Source: Saprospiraceae bacterium (GTDB taxonomy: Bacteria; Bacteroidota; Bacteroidia; Chitinophagales; Saprospiraceae). From it: a stretch of DNA of 64,000 bases. A program made the translations under genes and the position numbers. Shown piece after piece: positions 8,671-16,943 of the stretch. The notes under the pieces are model-generated. The model saw only the letters and a list, made by a program, of their open reading frames with translations. It did no database searches and had not been told where the DNA came from. Each line of letters begins with the position of its first letter. Position 1 is the stretch's first letter. The DNA lies in assembly GCA_022448955.1 (NCBI GenBank), contig JAKVCU010000005.1, positions 1 to 64,000 on the forward strand, written 5' to 3'.

Positions 8671-9525
8671 TTACTTCTCGATAGTCAAGGTATTTTCTTT
8701 TGTTCTTTTTACTTTGATATCAAAGGCATTCGCAATCGCTTTAAGCAAGACATCAAGATTGGGATTAGGTAGTGTACCAGTGAGTTTTCGATTTAATAGT
8801 TCTTCATCATTAAGCTGAACTTCGTAGCCATAATGCTCTTCAATAAAATTGATCGAGTGAGAAAGTGGTGTATCATCAAAGACGAGCTGTTTTTGTGTCC
8901 ATGAAGTGAATACAGCTGTATTTTTTGGAAACCCTCTTTTGAGTTCTTTTCGATAAGAGACCAATTCGCCCTCTTGGACCTGAACGGCTTTTTGATTTTC
9001 TAATAATAACTCTACAACGCCCTCTGTCAGTAAAACGCGAAGGCCACGATCTCTTGTATTAGCATTAAAAACAGTACCAGTTACCTTGATATCTCCCTGT
9101 GAAGTATGAACTACGAATGGTTTATCTGATCGCTTTTTAGCAGAAATAACAGAAAAGTGCCCCTCCCCCTCTAACCAGACCTCGCGTACTTCTTTATTTT
9201 TCCAACTAGGCGAATATTTCAGACTAGAATTAGCATTTAAGACTACTTCAGAACCATCTGGCAAACCAATATTCTGCATTTCTGCAAATGCTGTCTGATG
9301 ATAAATATCTGAAGGAAAAAAAGAAAGAATCGTGAAAAATAATATGGCGGATATAGCTGCCGCACTAAGCGCCCACTTAACTATCCTGAGCGTTGGATAG
9401 AATGCAGGTGTACCTTTTATATGCATCTGGGCTTCTATTTCTTGCCACATGCGCGCTTTCTGTTCAGCGCTAGTTTGGTGTACGTTAAAATGCTGTTTAT
9501 GAAGAAAACGCTTTTCTTCTTCCAC
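8671..9525 (-). CDS. FecR-family anti-sigma factor
   Basis: This 284-residue protein has a cytoplasmic N-terminus, one membrane span (VKWALSAAAISAILFFTILSFF, about residues 49-70), a periplasmic FecR domain (LPDGSEVVLNANSSLKYS ... VWLEGEGHFSV ... GDIKVTGTVFNA) and a C-terminal DUF4974 domain (DDTPLSHSINFIEEHYGYEVQL ... KLTGTLPNPNLDVLLKAI). It should relay ligand occupancy of an STN-bearing TonB receptor to an ECF sigma factor. The start is a GTG, since no ATG follows the upstream stop until residue 26. The gene lies between two receptors, and its sigma factor is one gene further upstream, which is unusual for the sigma-FecR-receptor order. Confidence 0.9.
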   Translation of the reverse strand: MEEEKRFLHKQHFNVHQTSAEQKARMWQEIEAQMHIKGTPAFYPTLRIVKWALSAAAISAILFFTILSFFPSDIYHQTAFAEMQNIGLPDGSEVVLNANSSLKYSPSWKNKEVREVWLEGEGHFSVISAKKRSDKPFVVHTSQGDIKVTGTVFNANTRDRGLRVLLTEGVVELLLENQKAVQVQEGELVSYRKELKRGFPKNTAVFTSWTQKQLVFDDTPLSHSINFIEEHYGYEVQLNDEELLNRKLTGTLPNPNLDVLLKAIANAFDIKVKRTKENTLTIEK

Positions 9526-9559
9526 TACTACTCGTTTTTCAAAAAGTTAATACTACCTA

Positions 9560-9806
9560 CTAAGCGGCTAGTCAAATTTGCTTGTATAATAAATTCCTGC
9601 CAGCTGGCAGGCACAGCGTCAGCTCAAAAATAGTAAGTAACTGACGATAGGAAAGTTACGAGCGATTTTAGAACTGACTAAAAGAATTTATTATACCAAT
9701 TTTCTAGCCTAACTACTTAAGTAGTTTGCCCGAAAAATTAGTACAATAAAATTTCAGCCTGTGGCTGAAATTTTATTGTACCAGCAATTTTGTCTAGGCA
9801 CTTAAG
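9560..9806. repeat. Palindromic repeat cluster, family B
   Basis: Two adjoining units fill the 397-bp gap upstream of the FecR gene. Unit 1 has GTATAATAAATTC (9584-9596) inverted at 9684-9696 around a CCTGCCAGCTGGCAGG palindrome (9596-9611). Unit 2 has a perfect 19-bp inverted repeat, GTACAATAAAATTTCAGCC (9741-9759) with its complement at 9763-9781 and a 3-nt loop, flanked by AACTACTTAAGTAGTT (9711-9726), itself a palindrome. Both share the trailer TTTATT(A/G)TAC-AATTTT-TAG(C/G)C with the copy at 13749-13836. No ORF. Confidence 0.7.
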
Positions 9807-9922
9807 ATAATTGTTCATTACAAATGTAAGTAAAATAGGAGTCATCATAGATATTAGATGACCCCTACTTTTTATATATCACTCAATTACTATCATCAAA
9901 TAGCTTTTTTAAAATAAAGTTA

Positions 9923-12871
9923 TTACTTCAATGTAAATGCTAAACGGCCAAATACATGACGACCTCCTAAGCTAAACTGAGGAGAACGACGAGAATATAC
10001 AAAACGACCACTAGATTGGAACGCTGTATCTGCCTCATCTGGATAAACATCAAATAAGTTATTTGCACCAAGCGAAACACTTAGGTTGTTTGTAAACTGA
10101 TAACTAAACGATAAATCTGTAATCACTTTGGGTGAATTATAAGGATCGATAGCGTCATCAATCTGATTCAAGTCTGCATCAAAGATATTAGCTGCAGTAG
10201 CTTCTGTTGTTTCACCAAAGAACGTATTACGTAAGTAAACGGATAATTTATTTAAGCGTAAAGTATGTCCAAGCGTTACCTTTGTACGAGGAACAGCTTG
10301 TTCCAAATAAATACGGCTCGTTTGATCAAAGTAAGTATCTACTAATCCTTTTTCACGCAATAAGTCTGAAGCATTGATACCAGCATCCTGATCCCACTTT
10401 GTTTGAGAGAAAGTAGCCGCTAAATCATTACGTAAAGAACCTCCTGTGAATGCGATAGAATGAGAAACCACGATATCCAAACCTTGCGAAATAGTGCTAA
10501 TCGAATTAGCAAAGAAAGCGGCACGTGTTGCACCTGCTTGGTTAAATAAAATCTGAAGTTCTTCATCATCGCCAGGGCTAAACTGACCAGTTAATACAAC
10601 GCGATCATCGATATTTACCTGGTAGGCATCAATCGTAAACTTCAAGTTTGCGCTAGGAACTTTAAAGGTTGTACCAATACTAATACTTTGTGAAGTTTCT
10701 TCTTTCAAATCAGGAATACCCAATAACTTCGCTACGCGAGAAGTATTCGTAAATACCCCTACCTCCTGTGGAACAGAAACACCATCCACCAAACTAAAGA
10801 TTGTAGATGTACGACTGAAGTGAATTTGGTGTAAAGATGGGGCACGGAAGCCTGTGTTGAATCCAGCTCTTAAGTTAAAGTTGTCGGTAATTTTATAACG
10901 ACCTGTCAACTTATAGTTGAACGTAGAACCAAAGTCAGAATAATCCTCAAAACGAATAGCTCCACTCAATAAGAACGCTTCTGTCAAATCAAATTCCATA
11001 TCCAAGTAAGCAGCTACACTTGAACGGTTAGCGTCAACTGCATTACTAGGTAAGAAACCTGCGAAACATTGCGAACCAGATGGACGCGCACGACCGAAGT
11101 AATCCGTAACTAGTAAGCTATCTGGCGTAGCTGGATTCACTAAATTACCGTTTACATCATAGTTGCCATAAGATAACTCGGAACCTGGTGTAATACCATA
11201 ATTTTCAAAACGATACTCTCCACCAAATGCAACATTCATACCAACAATACCATCCATTTCATAGTACTGCGACAAGTCAAAATTAGAGGTAATCTGTGTG
11301 AAGTCATGCCCCCCAGCTTGGAAATCTGTTGGTGAGCTACTACCTAATGTTGCATTATGTGTTTGTGTCATATTATACAAAAACTCATTAAAGCCATAAG
11401 TTGTACTAAAATCTGCATTCCAATCACCAATCATACCACGAATACCTAAGCCAAAACTACGATCTACAATATTAGAATTAATTCGTGGTACCGTACCGTT
11501 TGGATAAATAGAAGTTGTTGTACGGCTTTGTGATGGCAAACGATAGAAACAACCAGAACATCCATTTCTGTAACCGACACCACCAAATGCATATACAGCG
11601 GCATTATCACCGACGGGCAACTCCATATTAGCAAAGAACTTACCACCTCTCAAGCTAGATTGACCAAATAATAGGTTAAAATCACTTCTTTCCATACCAC
11701 GGGCAGCCAATTCCTCTTCTGTAACATCGATATCCAGTACATCACCAAGGCCATCTAAGCTCGTTAAATCCATTAAACCCTGAGTGGTTGCTGCATCAAA
11801 GTAGCCTACTTGCTCGCCATATTTTTGAATATCTGCTAAAGATAGAGCAGATACATCCGCACCGTCTGCAGCAGCTACACGTTCAATTGCGTTGTATCCA
11901 TTAAATATAGAGCCAGAAAACTCACGCATACGACTGGTCTTCCCACGATAATTAAACTCACCTGTTAAATTGATGAATCCTCCATTATCACCTAATGGCA
12001 AACCATAGTTCAATCCTAAGTTCACCACTTCACCATCGTAATCTTGTGTCTCGCCACCAAATGGTCCGATTTCACTAGTGAAGTTGGCGCCAGTGGTCAA
12101 ACTTACACCTAGCTCATTTACATTTTCGCGCAATCTAATATTGATTACCCCAGCAATAGCATCTGTACCATACTGTGCAGCAGCACCATCACGAAGTACT
12201 TCAATTTTATCGATGGCACTAGCAGGAATAGCATTTAAGTCTGTACCGACATTACCACGTCCAAATGTACCATTGACATTAATTAAGGAAGACGTATGAC
12301 GACGCTTCCCATTCACCAATACTAAGACCTGGTCTGGACCTAAGCCACGTAAGGAAGCAGGATCGACGTGATCCGTACCATCTGAGATCGTCTGCGTATT
12401 AGAAGAGAAAGCAGGTGCTGTATAGTGTAGCAACTGGTTAACAGTCGTTTGCGGCGCAGCCGCAGAAAGCTCTCTTACATTGATAACATCAACAGGAACG
12501 GGGCTATCTGTATTCGTACGATTGCTTGCGCGAGTACCTAATACTACCACTTCATCTACAGTAATTCCTTGAGAAAGGGCGACAGTTAGATTTGTGTTCT
12601 GTCCAGCGGAGACTGATACATTTTCTCTTAGCGTGCTATATCCAATATAGCTAAACTCTAATACATAGTCACCAGCATCTAACTCAAGTTGATAGTTCCC
12701 ATCTAAGTCAGTAGTGGTACCTGTAGTGGTACCAAGCACGCTAATAGCAACTCCTAGAAGTGGTTCGCCATTATCAGTAACGGAACCAGTAACGGAACCT
12801 TTTTGAGCAAATAGGGAGAAAGAAAATAGGGTGAGGCTAATAAAAAGCCATGCTCGTAATTGTTTTTTCAT
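9923..12871 (-). CDS. TonB-dependent receptor, paralogue without STN
   Basis: This 982-residue outer-membrane receptor has a signal peptide (AWLFISLTLFSFSLFAQ), a carboxypeptidase-regulatory-like domain (GSVTGSVTDNGEPLLGVAISV, about residues 24-105), a plug (VDEVVVLGTRASNRTNTDSP ... LRGLGPDQVLVLVNGKRRH ... IDKIEVLRDGAAAQYGTDAIAGVINI) and a long barrel ending RHVFGRLAFTLK. Unlike the receptor at 5543-8500 it has no STN domain, so it should not signal directly to FecR. It lies 76 bp downstream of the ECF sigma start-to-stop block, on the same strand. The shared plug sequence points to a duplication with later division of labour. Confidence 0.92.
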   Translation of the reverse strand: MKKQLRAWLFISLTLFSFSLFAQKGSVTGSVTDNGEPLLGVAISVLGTTTGTTTDLDGNYQLELDAGDYVLEFSYIGYSTLRENVSVSAGQNTNLTVALSQGITVDEVVVLGTRASNRTNTDSPVPVDVINVRELSAAAPQTTVNQLLHYTAPAFSSNTQTISDGTDHVDPASLRGLGPDQVLVLVNGKRRHTSSLINVNGTFGRGNVGTDLNAIPASAIDKIEVLRDGAAAQYGTDAIAGVINIRLRENVNELGVSLTTGANFTSEIGPFGGETQDYDGEVVNLGLNYGLPLGDNGGFINLTGEFNYRGKTSRMREFSGSIFNGYNAIERVAAADGADVSALSLADIQKYGEQVGYFDAATTQGLMDLTSLDGLGDVLDIDVTEEELAARGMERSDFNLLFGQSSLRGGKFFANMELPVGDNAAVYAFGGVGYRNGCSGCFYRLPSQSRTTTSIYPNGTVPRINSNIVDRSFGLGIRGMIGDWNADFSTTYGFNEFLYNMTQTHNATLGSSSPTDFQAGGHDFTQITSNFDLSQYYEMDGIVGMNVAFGGEYRFENYGITPGSELSYGNYDVNGNLVNPATPDSLLVTDYFGRARPSGSQCFAGFLPSNAVDANRSSVAAYLDMEFDLTEAFLLSGAIRFEDYSDFGSTFNYKLTGRYKITDNFNLRAGFNTGFRAPSLHQIHFSRTSTIFSLVDGVSVPQEVGVFTNTSRVAKLLGIPDLKEETSQSISIGTTFKVPSANLKFTIDAYQVNIDDRVVLTGQFSPGDDEELQILFNQAGATRAAFFANSISTISQGLDIVVSHSIAFTGGSLRNDLAATFSQTKWDQDAGINASDLLREKGLVDTYFDQTSRIYLEQAVPRTKVTLGHTLRLNKLSVYLRNTFFGETTEATAANIFDADLNQIDDAIDPYNSPKVITDLSFSYQFTNNLSVSLGANNLFDVYPDEADTAFQSSGRFVYSRRSPQFSLGGRHVFGRLAFTLK

Positions 12872-12946
12872 AATAGGACTTTTAGTTAAAGTATTTCCTA
12901 TTAAGAGAGGCGTATTTTTACTTTCTACCCTTTTTTAGAATAAAAA

Positions 12947-13480
12947 TTACAAAAAAATCGAAAGAAGTGTCTTTAAACGCTTAATCGCCTTGGATACCAT
13001 TTTATAGGTAGAATGCTTTTCAAGTTCCATAATTTGGGCTATTTCATCATAGGAGTAGCCTTCGTAATATTTTAAGAATAAGGCTTCTCTTTGTCTCCTA
13101 GGTAATTTGTTGATGGCTTCTTTAAGCTGAGCTGCTCTTCGCTTGGTGAGCGTTTCCTCCAGAAACTCTATTTCAAAGATAGGGGTTTCCGTATACTCTA
13201 GATCTGTATTTTCGAGCTTAAATCGATCAATTCTCTTCAGAAGTGCTCTTCTAAAGCAAAGAATGAGATAATTTTTAAAAGAATACTGAATATTTAGACG
13301 AGCTCTTTTTTGCCATAAATTGATAAAAACCTCCTGTATACAATCTTCTATAACTGTATTTTTATTGGTAATTTGTTTGCCGTAGTTATACAATACATCA
13401 ACGTATTCCAAGTACATTGACTTGAAAGCCTTTGAATCCCCTTTCTTGATTTTTTCCCAAATGTTGACGTCTTGTTCCAT
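12947..13480 (-). CDS. ECF RNA polymerase sigma factor
   Basis: From the ATG at 13480 the protein has 177 residues (MEQDVNIWEKIKKGDSKAFK...), the standard ECF length. Region 2 covers about residues 8-75 (YLEYVDVLYNYGKQITNKNTV ... CIQEVFINLWQKRARL). Region 4 covers about residues 120-170 (INKLPRRQREALFLKYYEG-YSYDEIAQIMELEKHSTYKMV). An upstream in-frame extension to 13579 has no sigma-like sequence and is probably untranslated. The factor is expected to drive the receptor genes downstream under control of the FecR protein at 8671-9525. Confidence 0.9.
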   Translation of the reverse strand: MEQDVNIWEKIKKGDSKAFKSMYLEYVDVLYNYGKQITNKNTVIEDCIQEVFINLWQKRARLNIQYSFKNYLILCFRRALLKRIDRFKLENTDLEYTETPIFEIEFLEETLTKRRAAQLKEAINKLPRRQREALFLKYYEGYSYDEIAQIMELEKHSTYKMVSKAIKRLKTLLSIFL

Positions 13481-13748
13481 CACTAGTGCTGAGTTTTGCT
13501 TAAACAATAAGCCGTGTACAAAGCGTTTTTTTGTACTAACCCAGAGCATGCTCTTGCTGTAGCAACAGCTATCAGCCATACTGAAGAGCCATTTATAGCA
13601 TGCTAAATATAAACAATTCTACTTTGATCAACTGGCTAATTCTTATTTTACTACTTATTTATTGGACAGAACTAGATGTTTTTACCACAAAATAATACTA
13701 GCTTTCACTTATCCCAGCTCATGCTCTTCTAATAAAAGGTGCTACTCT

Positions 13749-13836
13749 AGTCAATTAAGTAGCTTACCCGAAACCTTGCCTGCTGGCAGGCTGGAATTTT
13801 ATTATACAAGCAATTTTTTAGCCTAACTACTTATAC
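13749..13836. repeat. Palindromic repeat, family B distant copy
   Basis: AATTAAGTAGCTTACCCGAAA leads into a CCTGCTGGCAGG palindrome and then GAATTTTATTATAC-AAGCAATTTTTTAGCC-TAACTACTTA, matching the trailer of the cluster at 9560-9806. It lies in the 499-bp gap between the divergent sigma and hydrolase genes. Apart from AT-rich promoter-like DNA near 13860-13979, nothing else is seen in that gap. Confidence 0.6.
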
Positions 13837-13979
13837 TAAGCACATTGGTCAATCCTATCTAAAATGGGAAAAAGAGCTTAGCTTTTTTTGTATCTTTTAT
13901 TTACAAATGAATTAATAAAATTCAATGGTGCAAAAAATGAAGAAAAGTTTGCAAAAATAAAACGAACAAAACGACAACT

Positions 13980-14861
13980 ATGACCTTTTCACAATGGCAT
14001 CAATCAGGACAGTACTTCAACTATAAAGAACAATACCCTGTCTTTTTTCAGGAAGCAGGCCAAGGAGAGCCTATTCTTTTTTTACATGGATTTCCAACTG
14101 CATCTTGGGATTGGCATAAAATATGGGAACCATTAGCTCAAAACTATCATTTAATTGCATTTGATTTTATGGGTTTTGGCTATTCGGCCAAACCAAAATC
14201 TTATCATTATTCAATCCACGATCAGGCTGATTTGGCAGAAGCCCTATTACAACATCTAGGTATTCAAAAACCACACATATTCGCCCATGATTATGGAGAC
14301 ACTGTGGGTCAAGAGTTAATGGCACGATTCATAGAGCGCAAAGAAAAAAGTAGAGAAAGATTTGATATACAATCTATGTGTTACCTAAATGGAGGCCTAT
14401 TTCCAGAACAACATCAAGCTCGGCCCATCCAAAAAGCACTAATTAGTCCTTTAGGTGTTTTTTTGACGCCATTTCTAAATAAAAAAATGCTAGATAAAAA
14501 TTTCAAACAAATTTTTGGTCCCAACACACAGGCTAGTCCACAAGAAATTGATGAGTTTTATACCTTGATTGAGCATAAAGGAGGCAAGTATATTTTCCAT
14601 AAACTTATTCGTTACATGGCAGAGCGAAAACAATACAGAGATCGATGGGTAAATACCTTAATCCATCCGCCCTGTCCTACTCGACTTATCGATGGTGCTC
14701 TTGACCCAGTATCAGGAAGACATCTTGCAGAATATTACTTAAAAGTAATTCCTCATCCAGATGTCGTTATATTAAATAATATTGGTCATTATCCTCAGAC
14801 CGAAGCGCCTGAAGAGGTACTTGAACTTTATCAGAAGTTCAGAAAGAAAATCAAATTGTAA
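13980..14861 (+). CDS. MEST-like alpha/beta hydrolase
   Basis: This 293-residue protein has the alpha/beta hydrolase fold: oxyanion motif LFLHGFP, nucleophile elbow AHDYGDTVG with Asp104 as candidate nucleophile, acid Asp242 in DGALDPVS, and His270 in NIGHYPQ. HDYGD followed by QELMARF, LNGGLFPE, FGPNTQAS and DRWVNTL match the eukaryotic MEST/PEG1 branch more closely than typical haloalkane dehalogenases or epoxide hydrolases. This comparison is from memory. An aspartate nucleophile suggests epoxide or haloalkane hydrolysis chemistry, but the substrate of the MEST branch is unknown. No signal peptide, so cytoplasmic. It precedes the MbnP-like operon by 91 bp and has no obvious link to it. Confidence 0.8.
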   Translation: MTFSQWHQSGQYFNYKEQYPVFFQEAGQGEPILFLHGFPTASWDWHKIWEPLAQNYHLIAFDFMGFGYSAKPKSYHYSIHDQADLAEALLQHLGIQKPHIFAHDYGDTVGQELMARFIERKEKSRERFDIQSMCYLNGGLFPEQHQARPIQKALISPLGVFLTPFLNKKMLDKNFKQIFGPNTQASPQEIDEFYTLIEHKGGKYIFHKLIRYMAERKQYRDRWVNTLIHPPCPTRLIDGALDPVSGRHLAEYYLKVIPHPDVVILNNIGHYPQTEAPEEVLELYQKFRKKIKL

Positions 14862-14910
14862 GTCATCTTACACAGCATGCAGAAGGCTATAATTCTCAAT
14901 TCTTTAGCTG

Positions 14911-14918
14911 TATATTTG
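14911..14918 (+). promoter_or_regulatory. Possible Bacteroidota -7 promoter box
   Basis: TATATTTG matches the TAnnTTTG -7 consensus of the Bacteroidota housekeeping sigma factor and lies 34 bp before the MbnP-like start. No good TTTG -33 box is seen at the right distance, so this is weak. Confidence 0.35.
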
Positions 14919-14952
14919 AAGACACTTTAGTATCATAATCAAATTTGTACAG

Positions 14953-15915
14953 ATGAAAAGAGCTTTACCCATTTTACTTTGTATTTTTTCTTTCAGTGCT
15001 TTCGCACAAACTAATATCTACCTAAATATTGAGCATAAATTAGGAGATGCTCCTTTTGCATTGGAACAAGAAGCGGAAAATAACTTAGGTCATCGATTTG
15101 AGCTCAGTCGAATGGAATATTACATTTCTGAAATTGTTATCAATCATGATGATGGCCAGAAAACTACTATCGAAGACCTTTGGATATTAGTCAATGCGAC
15201 AGAACCTACATCTGTAGATTTAGGAGTGTATGATATCAATTACATTAATAAAATTACGTTTAATGTAGGCGTGGACGAGGAACATAATCATCTAGATCCA
15301 GCAACTTACCCAATGGATCATCCACTTGCTCCTAAGTTCCCTTCTATGCATTGGGGATGGGCATTTGGCTATCGTTTTGTAGCATTAGAGGGGGTTTCTG
15401 GTGTAAACCTTGCTCAGCCACTAGAACTACATGGTTTAGGTGATGAAAACTATTTCAAGACCGAGATCACTCTAGATGCTAATATTGGCAATGGTCAATT
15501 TGATCTAAACTTAGCAGCAGACTATGCCGGTATTTTATATGATATGGACCTTAACGGAGGATTGATTGTACACGGTTCTCATACCGAAGCAGCCCAATCT
15601 CTAAAAAATATGAGAGATCATGTATTCACGCTCGGTGAAATTATTACGAACACCTCATCTTTAGCAAACATTCAGAGCTTCGATGTTTTTCCAAATCCGA
15701 GTACAGATGGACAAAGTTTCATTCATTTAGATACTGATTTGGCTAAAGCTTATCAAATCCGAGTAGTCGATGGCTTAGGTAGAACGATTCAATCATTTTC
15801 TACCCTTCAACAATCTTCCATCTTCCCAATTGAATTGCAACAAGCAGGCATTTATTACGTGCAATTGCAAGAGAATGGTCAAATAATTACAAGCAAAAAA
15901 TTAATGATAAAATAA
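14953..15915 (+). CDS. MbnP-like protein with T9SS sorting tail
   Basis: The 320-residue protein has a signal peptide ending at FSAFAQ and an MbnP-like domain over about residues 20-220: IEHKLGDAPFALEQ, NNLGHRFELSRMEYYISEI, HNHLDPATYPMDHPL, MHWGWAFGYRFVALEG, LHGLG. It ends in a Por secretion tail (FDVFPNPSTDGQSF ... SKKLMIK). MbnP of methanotrophs binds copper through a tryptophan that its diheme partner MbnH oxidises to kynurenine; Trp134 and Trp136 in MHWGW are candidates here. The next two genes, 4 bp apart each, encode MbnH-type diheme proteins, which supports the assignment. Replacement of plain periplasmic export by a T9SS tail means it is expected on the cell surface. Confidence 0.85.
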   Translation: MKRALPILLCIFSFSAFAQTNIYLNIEHKLGDAPFALEQEAENNLGHRFELSRMEYYISEIVINHDDGQKTTIEDLWILVNATEPTSVDLGVYDINYINKITFNVGVDEEHNHLDPATYPMDHPLAPKFPSMHWGWAFGYRFVALEGVSGVNLAQPLELHGLGDENYFKTEITLDANIGNGQFDLNLAADYAGILYDMDLNGGLIVHGSHTEAAQSLKNMRDHVFTLGEIITNTSSLANIQSFDVFPNPSTDGQSFIHLDTDLAKAYQIRVVDGLGRTIQSFSTLQQSSIFPIELQQAGIYYVQLQENGQIITSKKLMIK

Positions 15916-15919
15916 ATCG

Positions 15920-16939
15920 ATGCAGCGCTTACTAATCATAGCTATTAGTACTTGGATCATGCTGGTGGGCTGTCAGAAAGAGGAGATATCTAGACCTCCT
16001 TATTCACCCGCATTAATGGAAATCCCAAAGGGCTTCCCAGAGATGGATGTTCCAGCAGACAACCAATTTAGCATAGCGCGTTGGGCTTTAGGAAAAAAGC
16101 TTTTCTACGATCCTATTATGTCCGTCGATAGCAGTATTAGTTGTGCTCATTGCCATCAAACAGACTTAGCTTTTAGTGATGGATTGGCTGTGAGTAAAGG
16201 CGTTGAAGATCGCCTAGGTACTCGAAACGCTCCTAGCTTGGCGAATGTAGCTTATCACCCTTATTTCACTAGAGAGGGTGGTGTGCCGACCTTGGAAGGA
16301 CAAATTTTAGTACCTATTCAAGAGCATAATGAGTTTGATTTTAATATCGTCTTACTTACAGAGCGTTTGGCCTCGGATTCCACTTACGTTAAAATGGCTA
16401 AAGCAGCTTACGATCGATTGCCTGATCCTTTCGTTATCACGCGATCGATTGCCTGCTTTGAACGCAGTTTGTTAAGTGGATATAGCCGCTATGATCAATA
16501 TGTACAATATGGCCATACTGAAGTCTTATCAGAGCAAGAGCTTTCAGGTATGGCACTTTTTTTTAGTGAAAAAACGAACTGCAGCCATTGCCATAATGGG
16601 TTTGATTTCACCAATTACGCTTTTGAAAATAACGGCCTATATGAAGAATATCCAGATGTAGGTCGTTTCCGTTTAACGGGAGAAGAAAGTGATTTAGCCA
16701 TTTTTAAAGTACCTAGTCTTCGCAATGTAACTTTGACGGCGCCATATATGCATGACGGCTCTTTGGGCGATCTAGCGGCAGTGATAGATCATTATGATCA
16801 AGGTGGGGCCAATCATCCTAACAAAAACGCCATCCTTAAGCCATTAAACTTAACAGAAAGTGAAAAGATTGATTTAATCGCTTTTTTAGAATCTCTTTCG
16901 GATGAGACCTTTGTAAATAACTCACTTTTTAAAGAATAG
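15920..16939 (+). CDS. Diheme MbnH/cytochrome-c-peroxidase lipoprotein 1
   Basis: This 339-residue protein begins with a lipoprotein signal (IMLVGCQKEE). It has two c-type heme motifs, SCAHCH in the N-terminal half and NCSHCH in the C-terminal half, and the family landmarks LGKKLFYDP, GTRNAPSLANVAYHPYFTREGG, FKVPSLRNVTLTAPYMHDGSLGDL and VIDHYDQGG. The MauG/BCCP/MbnH superfamily includes peroxide-reducing and tryptophan-oxidising enzymes. The position 4 bp after an MbnP-like gene favours an MbnH role. It is anchored in a membrane and would act in the periplasm or at the outer membrane. No methanobactin precursor is seen. Confidence 0.87.
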   Translation: MQRLLIIAISTWIMLVGCQKEEISRPPYSPALMEIPKGFPEMDVPADNQFSIARWALGKKLFYDPIMSVDSSISCAHCHQTDLAFSDGLAVSKGVEDRLGTRNAPSLANVAYHPYFTREGGVPTLEGQILVPIQEHNEFDFNIVLLTERLASDSTYVKMAKAAYDRLPDPFVITRSIACFERSLLSGYSRYDQYVQYGHTEVLSEQELSGMALFFSEKTNCSHCHNGFDFTNYAFENNGLYEEYPDVGRFRLTGEESDLAIFKVPSLRNVTLTAPYMHDGSLGDLAAVIDHYDQGGANHPNKNAILKPLNLTESEKIDLIAFLESLSDETFVNNSLFKE

Positions 16940-16943
16940 AAAG

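Noticed and set aside
9526-9922. Possible CRISPR-like repeats
   Set aside because: The palindromes are inverted, differ in length, and lack regular spacers; no cas gene is present.
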